Shown here: piece by piece, positions 6,474 through 14,627 of the stretch
How positions within the stretch are numbered: the first letter of the stretch is position 1
Layout: each line of letters opens with the position of its first letter
Source of the DNA: Bradyrhizobium monzae
GTDB taxonomy: Bacteria; Pseudomonadota; Alphaproteobacteria; Rhizobiales; Xanthobacteraceae
NCBI RefSeq assembly: GCF_021458635.1
Contig: NZ_JAIRDQ010000003.1
Coordinates: forward strand, 558,001 to 622,000
DNA length: 64,000 bases
Direction: 5' to 3'
Notes under the pieces: generated by a model
Told to the model about the DNA's origin: nothing
Seen by the model: only the letters and a program-made list of their open reading frames with translations
Database searches by the model: none
Program-made: the position numbers and the translations under genes

Positions 6474-8099
6474 TTACCGCGCATCCTCCAATATCATATC
6501 GGAGGCCTTCTCCGCGATCATGATGATCGGCGCGTTGGTGTTCCCCGAGACGAGGTCCGGCATGATCGAACCGTCGACGACGCGCAAGCCCTCGAGGCCC
6601 CTCACCTTCAACCGCTGGTCGACCACCGCGAGCGCATCATTGCCCATACGACAGGTCGAGGTCGGATGGTAGATGGTGCTGCCGCGCTCGCGGCAATAAT
6701 CCAGCAGTTCGGCGTCCGTGGATACCTTCGCTCCGGGATCGTACTCGCTGACCACGAACGGCTTCAGCGCCGGCGCGTTCAGGATCTTGCGCAGGATCTT
6801 GAGGCCTTCGACGTTGGTGGTGCGGTCGGTCTCGGTCGACATGTAGTTGATGCGGATTTCCGGTGGCACGGTCGGGTCCGCGCTGCGGATGCGCAGTGAC
6901 CCGCGGCTCTCGGGACGGAGCTGGCACACCGACGCGGTGAAGCCGGAAAAGTCGTGCAGCCGCTCGCCCATCTTGTCGGTCGAGAACGGCAGGAAGTGCA
7001 CCTGGATGTCGGGCGAGGCAAGGCGCGGATTGGTCTTGAAGAACGCGCCCGCGGTGCCGGCCGCGATGGTCAGCCAGCCTTTCCGGAATAGCGCATAACG
7101 CGCACCGGCGAGCGTGCGGCGGAGCGGATTGTTGACGGTGTCGTTGAGCGTGATCTTCTGCGAGCAGCGCATCACGATGCGGACCTGCATATGGTCCTGG
7201 AGATCGTGACCAACGCCTTGTGCATCGAGCACGACGTCGATGCCGTGCTTGCGCAAGAGATCGGCGGGCCCGACGCCGGAGAGCTGCAGGAGCTGCGGCG
7301 AGTTGTAGGCGCCACTCGACAGCACGATCTCCCGCCGCGCCCGCGCACGGCGCACATTTGCCCCTTGCCGGTATTCGACGCCGACCGCTCGGCGCCCCTC
7401 GAACAGCACGCGCTGGCCCAGCGCTTCGGTCTCGACCCTGAGATTGCCGCGCGCCTTCGCAGGGCCGAGATAGGCCACCGCGGTCGAGGCGCGGCGGCCG
7501 TTGCGCGTCGTGGTCTGGAACAGGCCGACACCTTCCTGCGTGGCGCCGTTGAAATCGGGGTTATAGGGCAGCCCGGTCTCGACCGCGGCGTCGATAAAAC
7601 CTTTCGACAGCGGATCGGTCACGACCATGTTGGACACCGGCAGCGGCCCGCCGCTGCCGTGATATCGGTCGGCGCCGCGCGTCTGGTTCTCGGCCTTCTT
7701 GAAATAGGGCAACACGTCGTCATAACCCCAGCCGGCATTGCCGTGCTGGCGCCAGCGATCGTAGTCCTCGTGCTGGCCGCGCACGTAGAGCAGGCCGTTG
7801 ATCGAGCTCGATCCACCCAGCGTTTTTCCACGCGGCTGGAACACCTGGCGTCCCTTCAGCTCGGGCTCCGGCTCGGTCTGGTACATCCAGTTGACGGTCT
7901 TTTCCTTGAACAGCTTGCCGTAGCCGAGCGGCACGTGGATCCAGATGTTGGAATCCTTTGGGCCGGCCTCCAGCAGCAATACGCTGTGCTTGCCGTTCGC
8001 CGACAGCCTATTGGCGAGCACGCAGCCGGCGGACCCGGCGCCAACGATGATGTAGTCGAATTCAGGATCTGACGGTGTGGGGGCGGAATTTGCGTTCAT
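6474..8099 (-). CDS. GMC-family FAD-dependent oxidoreductase (choline/alcohol dehydrogenase-like)
   Basis: The 541-residue protein has the glucose-methanol-choline layout. The FAD Rossmann motif is near residues 15-35 (DYIIVGAGSAGCVLANRLS). The first GMC signature is near 90 (RGKTLGGSSSINGLLYVRG) and the second in the middle (SSGAYNSPQLLQLSGVGP). The C-terminal active site has His in STIYHPTSTCRMG and Asn in VSGNTNAPIIMIAEKAS. It should oxidise a primary alcohol or related substrate with FAD; I cannot tell choline from aliphatic alcohols. A TetR regulator gene lies directly upstream on the same strand, and the HemC-like gene downstream, so the three may be co-transcribed. Confidence 0.9.
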   Translation of the reverse strand: MNANSAPTPSDPEFDYIIVGAGSAGCVLANRLSANGKHSVLLLEAGPKDSNIWIHVPLGYGKLFKEKTVNWMYQTEPEPELKGRQVFQPRGKTLGGSSSINGLLYVRGQHEDYDRWRQHGNAGWGYDDVLPYFKKAENQTRGADRYHGSGGPLPVSNMVVTDPLSKGFIDAAVETGLPYNPDFNGATQEGVGLFQTTTRNGRRASTAVAYLGPAKARGNLRVETEALGQRVLFEGRRAVGVEYRQGANVRRARARREIVLSSGAYNSPQLLQLSGVGPADLLRKHGIDVVLDAQGVGHDLQDHMQVRIVMRCSQKITLNDTVNNPLRRTLAGARYALFRKGWLTIAAGTAGAFFKTNPRLASPDIQVHFLPFSTDKMGERLHDFSGFTASVCQLRPESRGSLRIRSADPTVPPEIRINYMSTETDRTTNVEGLKILRKILNAPALKPFVVSEYDPGAKVSTDAELLDYCRERGSTIYHPTSTCRMGNDALAVVDQRLKVRGLEGLRVVDGSIMPDLVSGNTNAPIIMIAEKASDMILEDAR

Positions 8100-8152
8100 G
8101 CGCTACTGTTCTTCTTGTTGGTGTGGGCGTTTCCGGTTCGTCACTAGCACAA

Positions 8153-8743
8153 TCATGCAGCGACACGCAGCGCCTCGACCAGCGACTTGAACGCACGGGC
8201 GTATTCCGCGCCTGCCCTTGCGATATCGGCGCGCCCGGCGCAGGCGACCGCGGCCTCCGTCACCGCACCAAGCAGCAGCCGCGCCAGCGGCTCGACCGGC
8301 TGCTTCGCGATCAGGCCGGCCTCCATCGCCACCGACAGCGCACGCGGCATCTTGCCGCCGAAATGTTTCGAATCGATCTCGCGCCAGCGCTCCCAGCCGA
8401 GCACGGCCGGTCCGTCGCGCAGGATGATCTGGCCGGTCGGGCCTTTGGCAGTGGCGGCAAAATAATGCTGGGTGCCGGCGACCATCGCGGCCAGCACGTC
8501 TTTCTCGGCCCGCGCGGCGCTGTCGATCTCGACCACGAGATCGCGCGAGACGAGATCGAACACCGCTTCGAACACCGCTTCCTTGGTCTTGAAGTGATGA
8601 TAGACCGCGCCCTTGGCGACATCGGCGGCCTCCGCGATCTCGTCCATCGTGGTGGCCGCGAAGCCCTGCGTCCCGAACAGCCGGCGCGCCGCCGTCAGGA
8701 TCGCTTCCGTTGTCGCCGCCCGCCGCTCCGCCTGTTTCGCCAT
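8153..8743 (-). CDS. TetR/AcrR-family transcriptional regulator
   Basis: The ATG at 8743 is chosen because the DNA-binding domain starts at once (MAKQAERRAATTEAILTAAR); the longer frame reads through a palindromic repeat. The helix-turn-helix is FAATTMDEIAEAADVAKGAVYHHF, the diagnostic TetR pattern, at about residues 28-52. The remaining ~140 residues form the ligand-binding helical domain (FDLVSRDLVVEIDSA, GTQHYFAATAKGPTGQ). At 8929-8944 is a perfect palindrome overlapping a divergent promoter, the natural operator for this protein. It probably represses the divergent SnoaL-like gene at 8975 and possibly itself. The inducer is unknown. Confidence 0.9.
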   Translation of the reverse strand: MAKQAERRAATTEAILTAARRLFGTQGFAATTMDEIAEAADVAKGAVYHHFKTKEAVFEAVFDLVSRDLVVEIDSAARAEKDVLAAMVAGTQHYFAATAKGPTGQIILRDGPAVLGWERWREIDSKHFGGKMPRALSVAMEAGLIAKQPVEPLARLLLGAVTEAAVACAGRADIARAGAEYARAFKSLVEALRVAA

Positions 8744-8812
8744 GTCGTTTTGTCTATAGCGTGATGAGTTGAGATCGAAGCGAGTTCGGCCACGAACGAC
8801 GCTCTTTCCGTT

Positions 8813-8836
8813 CCCTCCCCCGCAAGCGGGAGAGGG
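8813..8836. repeat. Short hairpin repeat (CCCTCCCCCGC AA GCGGGAGAGGG)
   Basis: An 11-base inverted repeat with one mismatch and a two-base loop. G/C-rich hairpins of this form are frequent between genes in Bradyrhizobium-like genomes. It lies between the TetR start and its operator region, so it would be in the untranslated leader or upstream of the promoter. Confidence 0.5.
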
Positions 8837-8910
8837 AGCCGAGCCTTCGTCGCGGCCGCGACCTAACCTAACGTCATCACGCTCTAATCCAATTCGTCTC
8901 ACGCGGCCAG

Positions 8911-8944
8911 TTGACTTTTCGACTATCAGTCGGTATTTACCGAC
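8911..8944 (+). promoter_or_regulatory. Promoter with overlapping TetR-type operator
   Basis: TTGACT (8911-8916) and TATTTA (8934-8939) are separated by 17 bases, a good sigma-70 type promoter reading toward the gene at 8975. A perfect 16-base palindrome GTCGGTATTTACCGAC at 8929-8944 covers the -10 element, and a further GTCGGT half-site follows at 8950-8955. The placement is what a TetR repressor operator needs, and the TetR gene is divergent and adjacent. Confidence 0.65.
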
Positions 8945-8974
8945 CCAAAGTCGGTTTTAATCGAAAGGTCCGTC

Positions 8975-9340
8975 ATGCCGAGCCGTGAGATCGTGGAAGC
9001 CTTTGCGCAGCGTCTGGAGGCCGGGGATTTCGTCGGTGCGATCGAACAATTCTACACGCCCGACGCCGCCACCTATGAGAACAACGCCGCCCCGACCGTC
9101 GGACGCGACAAGCTGGCAGCGAAGGAGCGCGGCGTGCTCGCGGCGTTCAAAGAGGTCAACGCCGTTCGCGTCGGGCCGAGCCTGATCGAGGGCGACCATG
9201 TCGCGACGCGCTGGATCTTCAGCTTCACCAACGCGGAAGGCGTCACGCGCACGCTGGAGGAGATCGCCTGGCAGACCTGGCGCGGCGACGAGTTGATCGA
9301 GGAGCGGTTTTATTACGACCCGAAGCAGATGGGACGGTGA
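8975..9340 (+). CDS. SnoaL-like / NTF2-superfamily protein
   Basis: The 121-residue product has the small cone-shaped alpha+beta pattern of the NTF2/SnoaL superfamily: IVEAFAQRLEAGDFVGAIEQ, FYTPDAATYENNAAPTVGRD, then strands GDHVATRWIFSFTNAEGVTR and LEEIAWQTWRGDELIEERFY, ending YDPKQMGR. It has no signal peptide, so it is cytoplasmic. Members are steroid isomerase-like or polyketide-cyclase-like enzymes, or simple binding proteins; the substrate is unknown. The start ATG at 8975 follows AAAGGTCCG. Its promoter contains the palindrome attributed to the divergent TetR regulator, so it is probably the main regulated gene. Confidence 0.8.
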   Translation: MPSREIVEAFAQRLEAGDFVGAIEQFYTPDAATYENNAAPTVGRDKLAAKERGVLAAFKEVNAVRVGPSLIEGDHVATRWIFSFTNAEGVTRTLEEIAWQTWRGDELIEERFYYDPKQMGR

Positions 9341-9575
9341 GCAGAGCGCCATCGCATTCTGCACCTGCGGCGAACCATACAGGCCGAGCACGCACCCGTT
9401 ACAGCCGTAACGCGGTGAGCCGCATTTGTATCGATTTGTTATCGATACTCTCGACCGAACACGCAGAAGTGGTCGCGGCAACCGCAGCGATCGGGGATAA
9501 TTCATAGTTCGTCAAAGGTTTGCGGAGAATTCTTCCGATCGAGCCGGACAAACGGCCCATGCTGCAGGCCCTGGA

Positions 9576-11537
9576 ATGCGGACTCAACTGACCCACCATG
9601 TCGCAAGGCTGTTTGCCGGCGATCTGTCGGCCTTTGGCGGTCCCGCAACCGACGAAGCGGTCGCTGGCCATATCCGCGCCGAACAGATGTCGCTGGTGCT
9701 CGGCTATTCCGTCGGCATCATGCTGGCCAACGCCTGCAATGCGAGCGTGCTTGCCATTGCGCTGTGGCAGTCTCCGGACCGGATCCTCGCCCTGATCTGG
9801 GCCGTTGTTGTCGCCGGCGCCGCGATCGTGTTCGGCCTGCAATCCCATGCCTCCCGCCGGATCACAAAACCGCAATTCGTCTCGCGCCGGGCGATGCACC
9901 GGCTGGTGCGCAACGCCTTCGTACTCGGCGCCGCCTGGGGCATCGTCCCTGTCGCCTTCTTCGCGGACGCTTCGACCGGCGGGCAGCTCGTCATCACCTG
10001 CCTGTGCTCGGGCATGCTGGCCGGCGGCGCGCTCGCCTTCGCCACCATCCCGATCGCGGCCATCGCGTTCACCGCCCCCATCTTCGTCGGCATCGCCATC
10101 TGCCTCAGCCGGAACGGCGACCTCGCCTTCCTGCTGATCGCCTTTCTCGTCGTGGTCTATGGCAGCGTGCTGCTGCGCGGCGTGTTCGTCAATTCGTTCG
10201 GGTTTGCGCGACGCGTCATGCGGCAGATCGAGGCGGAGCGTACGGTTCGGCAAGATCCCCTCACCCTGCTGCCCAACCGCATCGCCTTCAACGAGACGCT
10301 CGACGGCACGCTCAAGCGCCTCGCCTTGTCGGGCGAGGAGTTCGCGGTGCTGCTGCTCGATCTCGATCGCTTCAAGGAGGTCAACGACCGCTTCGGCCAT
10401 CCGGCCGGCGACCAATTCCTGGTTCAGGTCGCAAGCCGGCTGCAGCGCTGTACCCGCGCGGCCGAGCACGTCGCGCGCATCGGCGGCGACGAGTTCGCGC
10501 TGGTGATGGCCAATCTGGCGCGGCCGGAGGATGCGCTCGAGATCGCCGAGCGCTTCGTAGCTAGCTTCAGCGAACCGCTCCTGATCGAGGGCTGCGAGAT
10601 CGTCGGCGCCACCAGCGTCGGCATCGTGCTGGCGCCGCGCGACGGCAACACGCCGCTCGACATCATGAAGAACGCGGATGCCGCGCTCTATCGCGCCAAG
10701 AAGGCCGGACCGGGCACAATCTGCTTCTTCGAGGAGGAAGACGACAAGGCCTCGCGCGACCGCAAGGCGCTGCAGACGGATCTCGCCGGCGCCGTCGCGC
10801 GCGACGAGCTGTTCCTGGTGTTCCAGCCTTTCCTCGATCTCGGCAACAACCGCATCACCGGCTTCGAGGCGCTGCTGCGCTGGCAGCATCCATTGCGCGG
10901 ACTGGTGCCGCCGAGCGAATTCATCCCGATCGCCGAGGAGACCGGGCTGATCCACGAGATCGGCGAATGGGTCATCCGCCGCGCCTGTGCGACGCTGGCG
11001 GACTGGCCGGAGGACATCAGGGTCGCCGTGAACTTCTCGGCCGCGCAGTTTCACAACGCGAGCATTCTCCAGACCATCGTGCAGGCGCTGGCTGACGCCA
11101 AGGTCGCGCCGCACCGGCTCGAGATCGAGATCACGGAATCGATGCTGCTGTCGAAATACGGCTCGGCCGCATCGATCCTGAACGCGCTGCTGGAGCTCGG
11201 CGCCACGGTGGCGCTGGACGATTTCGGCACGGGTTTCTCGTCGCTGACGTACTTGCGCAAGCTGCCGTTCAGCCGCATCAAGATCGACCAGTCCTTCATC
11301 CGCGACATGCTGGTGCAGCCGGATTGCGCGGCGATCGTGAAATCGGTGATCTCGCTGGCGCGCGACCTCGATATCGACGTCGTCGCCGAAGGCGTCGAGA
11401 CCGCCGACCAGCTCGAATATCTGCGCCAGATCAATTGCGACGAAGTGCAGGGCTATCTGATCGGCCGGCCGGTCTCGGCCGATGGCGTGCAGGTGCTGCT
11501 CAACTCGAAGAAGCTGCGGGCAATTTTTGCGGCTTAG
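9576..11537 (+). CDS. Membrane GGDEF-EAL protein (cyclic-di-GMP turnover)
   Basis: The 653-residue protein has an N-terminal half of about five hydrophobic segments (residues ~40-62, 70-88, 112-130, 138-175, 184-202). A GGDEF domain with intact active-site RIGGDEF at 302-307 follows, then an EAL domain with FEALLRW at 430-435 and the conserved DDFGTGFSSL and IKIDQSFI motifs. It could make cyclic-di-GMP (diguanylate cyclase) and degrade it (phosphodiesterase); which activity dominates cannot be read from sequence. The inhibitory RxxD site before GGDEF is not evident. It stands alone between small intergenic regions. Exopolysaccharide output is a common target of this signal, but no direct link to the locus 10 kb away is shown. 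Confidence 0.93.
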   Translation: MRTQLTHHVARLFAGDLSAFGGPATDEAVAGHIRAEQMSLVLGYSVGIMLANACNASVLAIALWQSPDRILALIWAVVVAGAAIVFGLQSHASRRITKPQFVSRRAMHRLVRNAFVLGAAWGIVPVAFFADASTGGQLVITCLCSGMLAGGALAFATIPIAAIAFTAPIFVGIAICLSRNGDLAFLLIAFLVVVYGSVLLRGVFVNSFGFARRVMRQIEAERTVRQDPLTLLPNRIAFNETLDGTLKRLALSGEEFAVLLLDLDRFKEVNDRFGHPAGDQFLVQVASRLQRCTRAAEHVARIGGDEFALVMANLARPEDALEIAERFVASFSEPLLIEGCEIVGATSVGIVLAPRDGNTPLDIMKNADAALYRAKKAGPGTICFFEEEDDKASRDRKALQTDLAGAVARDELFLVFQPFLDLGNNRITGFEALLRWQHPLRGLVPPSEFIPIAEETGLIHEIGEWVIRRACATLADWPEDIRVAVNFSAAQFHNASILQTIVQALADAKVAPHRLEIEITESMLLSKYGSAASILNALLELGATVALDDFGTGFSSLTYLRKLPFSRIKIDQSFIRDMLVQPDCAAIVKSVISLARDLDIDVVAEGVETADQLEYLRQINCDEVQGYLIGRPVSADGVQVLLNSKKLRAIFAA

Positions 11538-11557
11538 GGCTCGCTGCTTCCACAAAT

Positions 11558-11684
11558 GTCATGGCCGGGCCCTGTCCCGGCCATCCACGCCCAACCACAC
11601 AGCACGAAGAACGTGGATGCCCGGGCCTTCGCCTCGCCGAAGCGGCTTCGGCCGCGCAGGCGGGACAAGCCCGGGCATGACGAC
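11558..11684. repeat. REP-like palindromic element with CCGGGC arms
   Basis: The left arm (11558-11589, GTCATGGCCGGGCCCTGTCC then CGGCCATCCACG) is matched in inverted form by CGTGGATGCCCGGGCC at 11612 and by GGGACAAGCCCGGGCATGAC at 11662-11681, with a further hairpin GCCGAAGCGGCTTCGGC between. The whole 127-base block fills the space between the converging GGDEF-EAL and VanB-like genes. Elements of this composition are abundant between convergent genes in Bradyrhizobium and relatives. It may also help terminate both genes. Confidence 0.65.
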
Positions 11685-11689
11685 GCCGC

Positions 11690-12670
11690 TCAGATCGCAT
11701 CAGCCCGCAGCAGCGTATCTACCGTGATCGTGCCCCTCGCGCGCGAAACGCAGGCGCAGATCTTTTCGTTGCTCTGCTTTTGATGATCGCTAAAGAAGAC
11801 GTCGCGATGGTCGATCTCGCCGTCGACTGCGACGACGTCGATGGCGCAGAGGCCGCATTCGCCGCGCTTGCAGTCGGATATCACCTCGAAGCCGCTGGCG
11901 TTGAGGACATCCAGCATCGAACGCTCGCGCGGGATTTCGAGCTCGACGCCGGAGCCCTTCAGGCGCACGCGGAACGTCTCGGTCGGCAACGTGCCGCTGG
12001 AGCCGAAGGTTTCGTAGCGAAGGTCAGAAAGCGGATGGCCCGCGCGGATCCAGGCGTGGCGGGCGGCATCGAGCATCCGCATCGGACCACAAAACAGCGT
12101 CAGCGTGCCTTTCGGCAATGAGGCGAACAGGCTGTCGAGGTCCAGCCGCTTGCCTTCATCGCCGGCATGGACGACCAGGCGGTCACCGAGCAGGCCCGTG
12201 AGATCATCGAGATAGGCGGCATCAGCGCGCCCGCGCACGGCGTAGTGAAGGGCGACATCGACGCCACGGCGCGCCAGCGCATGCGCGGCACCGATGATCG
12301 GGGTGATGCCGATGCCGCCGGCGATCAGGCAATAATTTTCGCGCGCCCAATCGACCGCGACGAGCGATGCGGGCCGCGTGATGTCGAGCCGCGCGCCCGG
12401 TGCAAGCTGCCACATATAGCGCGAGCCGCCGCGGGAATCCTCGGCGCGGCGCACCGCGATCCTGAAACCGCGCGGCGAGGCTTCGCCGACCAGCGAATAG
12501 GAGCGCGTTTCGGGTTGGCCCCCGATGGTGACGCTGACATTGATGTGGCTGCCGACCGGATATGCGGCGCCATCGTACTGATCCGGCCGGATCAGGAATT
12601 CGCGGATGCCGGGCGCAAGGTCGCGGGTCGAGACAAGCGTCGCGGGAATCCAGGTTTCGACGAAGCGCAT
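11690..12670 (-). CDS. vanB: VanB-type oxidoreductase (FMN/NAD(P)H, C-terminal 2Fe-2S)
   Basis: The 326-residue protein has the phthalate dioxygenase reductase order. A flavin-binding barrel holds RSYSLVG near residue 57, a pyridine-nucleotide domain holds IAGGIGITPI near 117 and LTLFCGPMRML, and a C-terminal plant-type ferredoxin has CKRGECGLC and a last cysteine in ICACVS. It would pass electrons from NAD(P)H to the Rieske oxygenase encoded at 13445. The pairing with a VanA-like oxygenase suggests demethylation of vanillate or a similar methoxy-aromatic, but a related substrate is possible. A GntR regulator gene lies between the two, eight bases upstream of this gene. Confidence 0.82.
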   Translation of the reverse strand: MRFVETWIPATLVSTRDLAPGIREFLIRPDQYDGAAYPVGSHINVSVTIGGQPETRSYSLVGEASPRGFRIAVRRAEDSRGGSRYMWQLAPGARLDITRPASLVAVDWARENYCLIAGGIGITPIIGAAHALARRGVDVALHYAVRGRADAAYLDDLTGLLGDRLVVHAGDEGKRLDLDSLFASLPKGTLTLFCGPMRMLDAARHAWIRAGHPLSDLRYETFGSSGTLPTETFRVRLKGSGVELEIPRERSMLDVLNASGFEVISDCKRGECGLCAIDVVAVDGEIDHRDVFFSDHQKQSNEKICACVSRARGTITVDTLLRADAI

Positions 12671-12677
12671 GGTGCCC

Positions 12678-13439
12678 TCAATCGGTTGCGGTCTTGATCA
12701 GCGCGAGCGCCGGCAAGAGGTCGAGATGGGTGCGGTTGCGCAGCGCGAGCCGCAAATTGCGCACCGCGAGCCGCGCGTGCTCGCGCATCACGGCTTCGGC
12801 GCGCGCCCCCTCGCGGTTCTCGATCGCGTCGATCACGACGCGGTGGTGCTCCTGGCCGATGATCAGGATCTGCTGCGCCTCGGGGAGTGCCGACTGCGCC
12901 ATCACGAAGCCGCTGGGCGACGCGAACGGCAGCGCCGAGGCACGGTCGATCTGCCGAACCAGTGGCGGGCTGCGCGACAATTCGGTGAGCAGGGCGTGGA
13001 AGCGCGCGTTCAGCGCCACATAGGACGAGAAGGCTTCGATCGAGATCGGCACCTGCCGCAGCAACTCGTCGATCGCGGCCAAGCACTCTTTCAGCGGCTC
13101 GAGCTCGCGCGCGGAAACACCGCGCTCCGCGGCAAAGCGCGCGGCGAGACCTTCCAGCGTGCCGCGCAGCTCGATGGAATCGGCGATGTCGCGCTCCGAA
13201 AACGCCTTCACCATGAAGCCGCCGGAAGGGATCGCCTCCAGCAGGCCCTCCTCCTCCAGCCGTACCAGCGCCATGCGGACCGGCGTGCGCGAGGCGCCGG
13301 TGGTCTCCACCGCCTGGAGCTCGGAGATGCGTTCGCCCGGGCGCAACGAGCCCGACAGGATCTGGTCGCGCAGCGCGAGCTGCGCTTTCACGGTCTGCGA
13401 GACGGAGCGATCGACCTCGCGTTCGGGCGCTGCTTTCAC
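12678..13439 (-). CDS. GntR-family regulator with FCD domain (VanR-like)
   Basis: The GTG at 13439 is chosen because the frame before it overlaps the oxygenase gene and AGTAGGG stands just upstream. The 253-residue product starts with a winged helix (LRDQILSGSLRPGERISELQ, SRTPVRMALVRLEEEGLLEA, GGFMVKAFSERDI). The helical FCD ligand domain follows (IELRGTLEGLAARFAAERG, ALNARFHALLTELSRSP, EHHRVVIDAIENREGARAEA) with the family histidines and acidic residues for metal and ligand. It is sandwiched between the oxygenase and reductase genes and probably controls them through the TGTATACA sites upstream of the oxygenase gene. Confidence 0.87.
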   Translation of the reverse strand: MKAAPEREVDRSVSQTVKAQLALRDQILSGSLRPGERISELQAVETTGASRTPVRMALVRLEEEGLLEAIPSGGFMVKAFSERDIADSIELRGTLEGLAARFAAERGVSARELEPLKECLAAIDELLRQVPISIEAFSSYVALNARFHALLTELSRSPPLVRQIDRASALPFASPSGFVMAQSALPEAQQILIIGQEHHRVVIDAIENREGARAEAVMREHARLAVRNLRLALRNRTHLDLLPALALIKTATD

Positions 13440-13444
13440 TTGCC

Positions 13445-14494
13445 CTACTCCGCGGCCTGGAGGTGCGTCGGCGCGTTTTCTTTCGCCACCATCTTGTCGA
13501 TCAGCTTGCGCGTCCACATCGCGCCGGCGTCGATGTTGAGGTTGTAGAAGATGCGATCGGGGTTTTCGTCCATCGCGCGCTGCTGCGCCTCGAGGATCAG
13601 CTCGTCCTCGTGGAAGATGCCGGAGACGCCTTCGCGAATCTCGGTGGTGATGCGCTGCTCGCCGATCTGATAGTTGCGGACGAAGGCCCAGAAATAATGG
13701 CAGGTCTTCTCGGTCTCCGGCGTGATGGTGTTGAGCACGAAGCCGTTGACGCCCTGCGAGCGGTCGCCTTCCGGCGCGCCGGTGCCGGTCGGCGCCACGC
13801 CGACGTCGATGGCGATGGTGCAGGGAGCTTCGAAGCGGATGATCTGCCAGCGGTCGACGAGGCCGGTTTGGCCGAGTTGCTTGGCCCAGAACGGCGGCGC
13901 CTCGATGCCGCGCATCCAGCGCGTCACCGTCACCGTCTTCTCGCCATGGGTGACGTCGAACGGCGCTTCCGCCACCGCCTCATTGCCGATGGAGGAGCCG
14001 TGCACGAAGGTCTCGTGGGTGAGGTCCATGAGATTGTCGAGCACGAGGCGGTAGTCGCAGGCGACGCGGATGGTCTTGCCGTCGCCGGCCCAGGCTGGAT
14101 CGTGATTCCAGTGCATGTCGGGCACGAGCGCGGGATCGGCCAGCGCCGGATCGCCCATCCAGAGCCAGATGTAGCGATGGCGCTCGACCACGGGATAGGC
14201 GCGGACGCAGGCCGACGGATTGATGGTCTCCTGCGAGGGCATGAAGGTGCAGCGGCCCTGCGCATTGTATTTCAGGCCGTGATAGCCGCAGACGACGGTG
14301 TCGCCCTCGAGCCGGCCCTTGGACAGCGGCACCAGGCGATGCCAGCAGGCATCCTCGAGAGCTGTCACCGCGCCGTCGGCCTTGCGGTACATCACGATGT
14401 GCTTGCCGCAAATCGTCCGCGGCAACAGCGCCGGCTTGACGTCGGCGTCCCATGCGGCGGCGTACCAGGCGTTCATCGGGAAAGGTTTTGTCAC
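13445..14494 (-). CDS. vanA: VanA-type Rieske aromatic O-demethylase, oxygenase subunit
   Basis: The 349-residue protein has a Rieske domain with ligands Cys50, His52, Cys69 and His72 (ACWHRLVPLSKG, VVCGYHGLKYN). The mononuclear iron site is in DNLMDLTHETFVHGSSIG, a near-exact match to vanillate O-demethylase VanA, and a C-terminal LNIDAGA also occurs there. It would remove a methyl group from a methoxy-aromatic as formaldehyde, using electrons from the VanB-like protein. Note CWH in place of the more common CPH in the first Rieske motif. It is first in an apparent operon oxygenase-GntR-reductase. Vanillate is the most likely substrate but is not proven. Confidence 0.82.
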   Translation of the reverse strand: MTKPFPMNAWYAAAWDADVKPALLPRTICGKHIVMYRKADGAVTALEDACWHRLVPLSKGRLEGDTVVCGYHGLKYNAQGRCTFMPSQETINPSACVRAYPVVERHRYIWLWMGDPALADPALVPDMHWNHDPAWAGDGKTIRVACDYRLVLDNLMDLTHETFVHGSSIGNEAVAEAPFDVTHGEKTVTVTRWMRGIEAPPFWAKQLGQTGLVDRWQIIRFEAPCTIAIDVGVAPTGTGAPEGDRSQGVNGFVLNTITPETEKTCHYFWAFVRNYQIGEQRITTEIREGVSGIFHEDELILEAQQRAMDENPDRIFYNLNIDAGAMWTRKLIDKMVAKENAPTHLQAAE

Positions 14495-14511
14495 CGGCGA
14501 TCTCCCAAGGC

Positions 14512-14606
14512 TTATGTATGCGTTATGTATACATTAGCGGGAGATGACAACCGTTCAAGAGCTTATTTGCCTTACTAAATTACCTCCAAGCGTTCTTGTG
14601 TATACA
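14512..14606 (-). promoter_or_regulatory. Two TGTATACA sites, candidate GntR operators of the vanA-like operon
   Basis: ATGTATACAT at 14525-14534 is a perfect palindrome about 30 bases upstream of the oxygenase start, with a further half-like TTATGTATG at 14512-14520. A second TGTATACA core stands at 14599-14606 in TTGTGTATACAACA. Both lie in the only intergenic gap before the operon. GntR/FCD regulators commonly bind short A/T-rich palindromes such as these. Confidence 0.5.
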
Positions 14607-14627
14607 ACATTGATCGGATATGGCGCC

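Noticed and set aside
9399..11555. A 718-codon minus-strand open frame opposite the GGDEF-EAL gene
   Set aside because: It is a high-GC shadow: composition is His/Arg/Asp-rich without any domain, and the plus strand has complete GGDEF and EAL motifs.
11556..11783. Small plus-strand frames across the palindromic element at 11558-11684
   Set aside because: They translate the REP-like repeat and the antisense end of the VanB-like gene.
13463..14578. A 371-codon plus-strand frame opposite the Rieske oxygenase gene
   Set aside because: Composition of a shadow (poly Ala/Arg/His/Val) and complete VanA motifs on the other strand.
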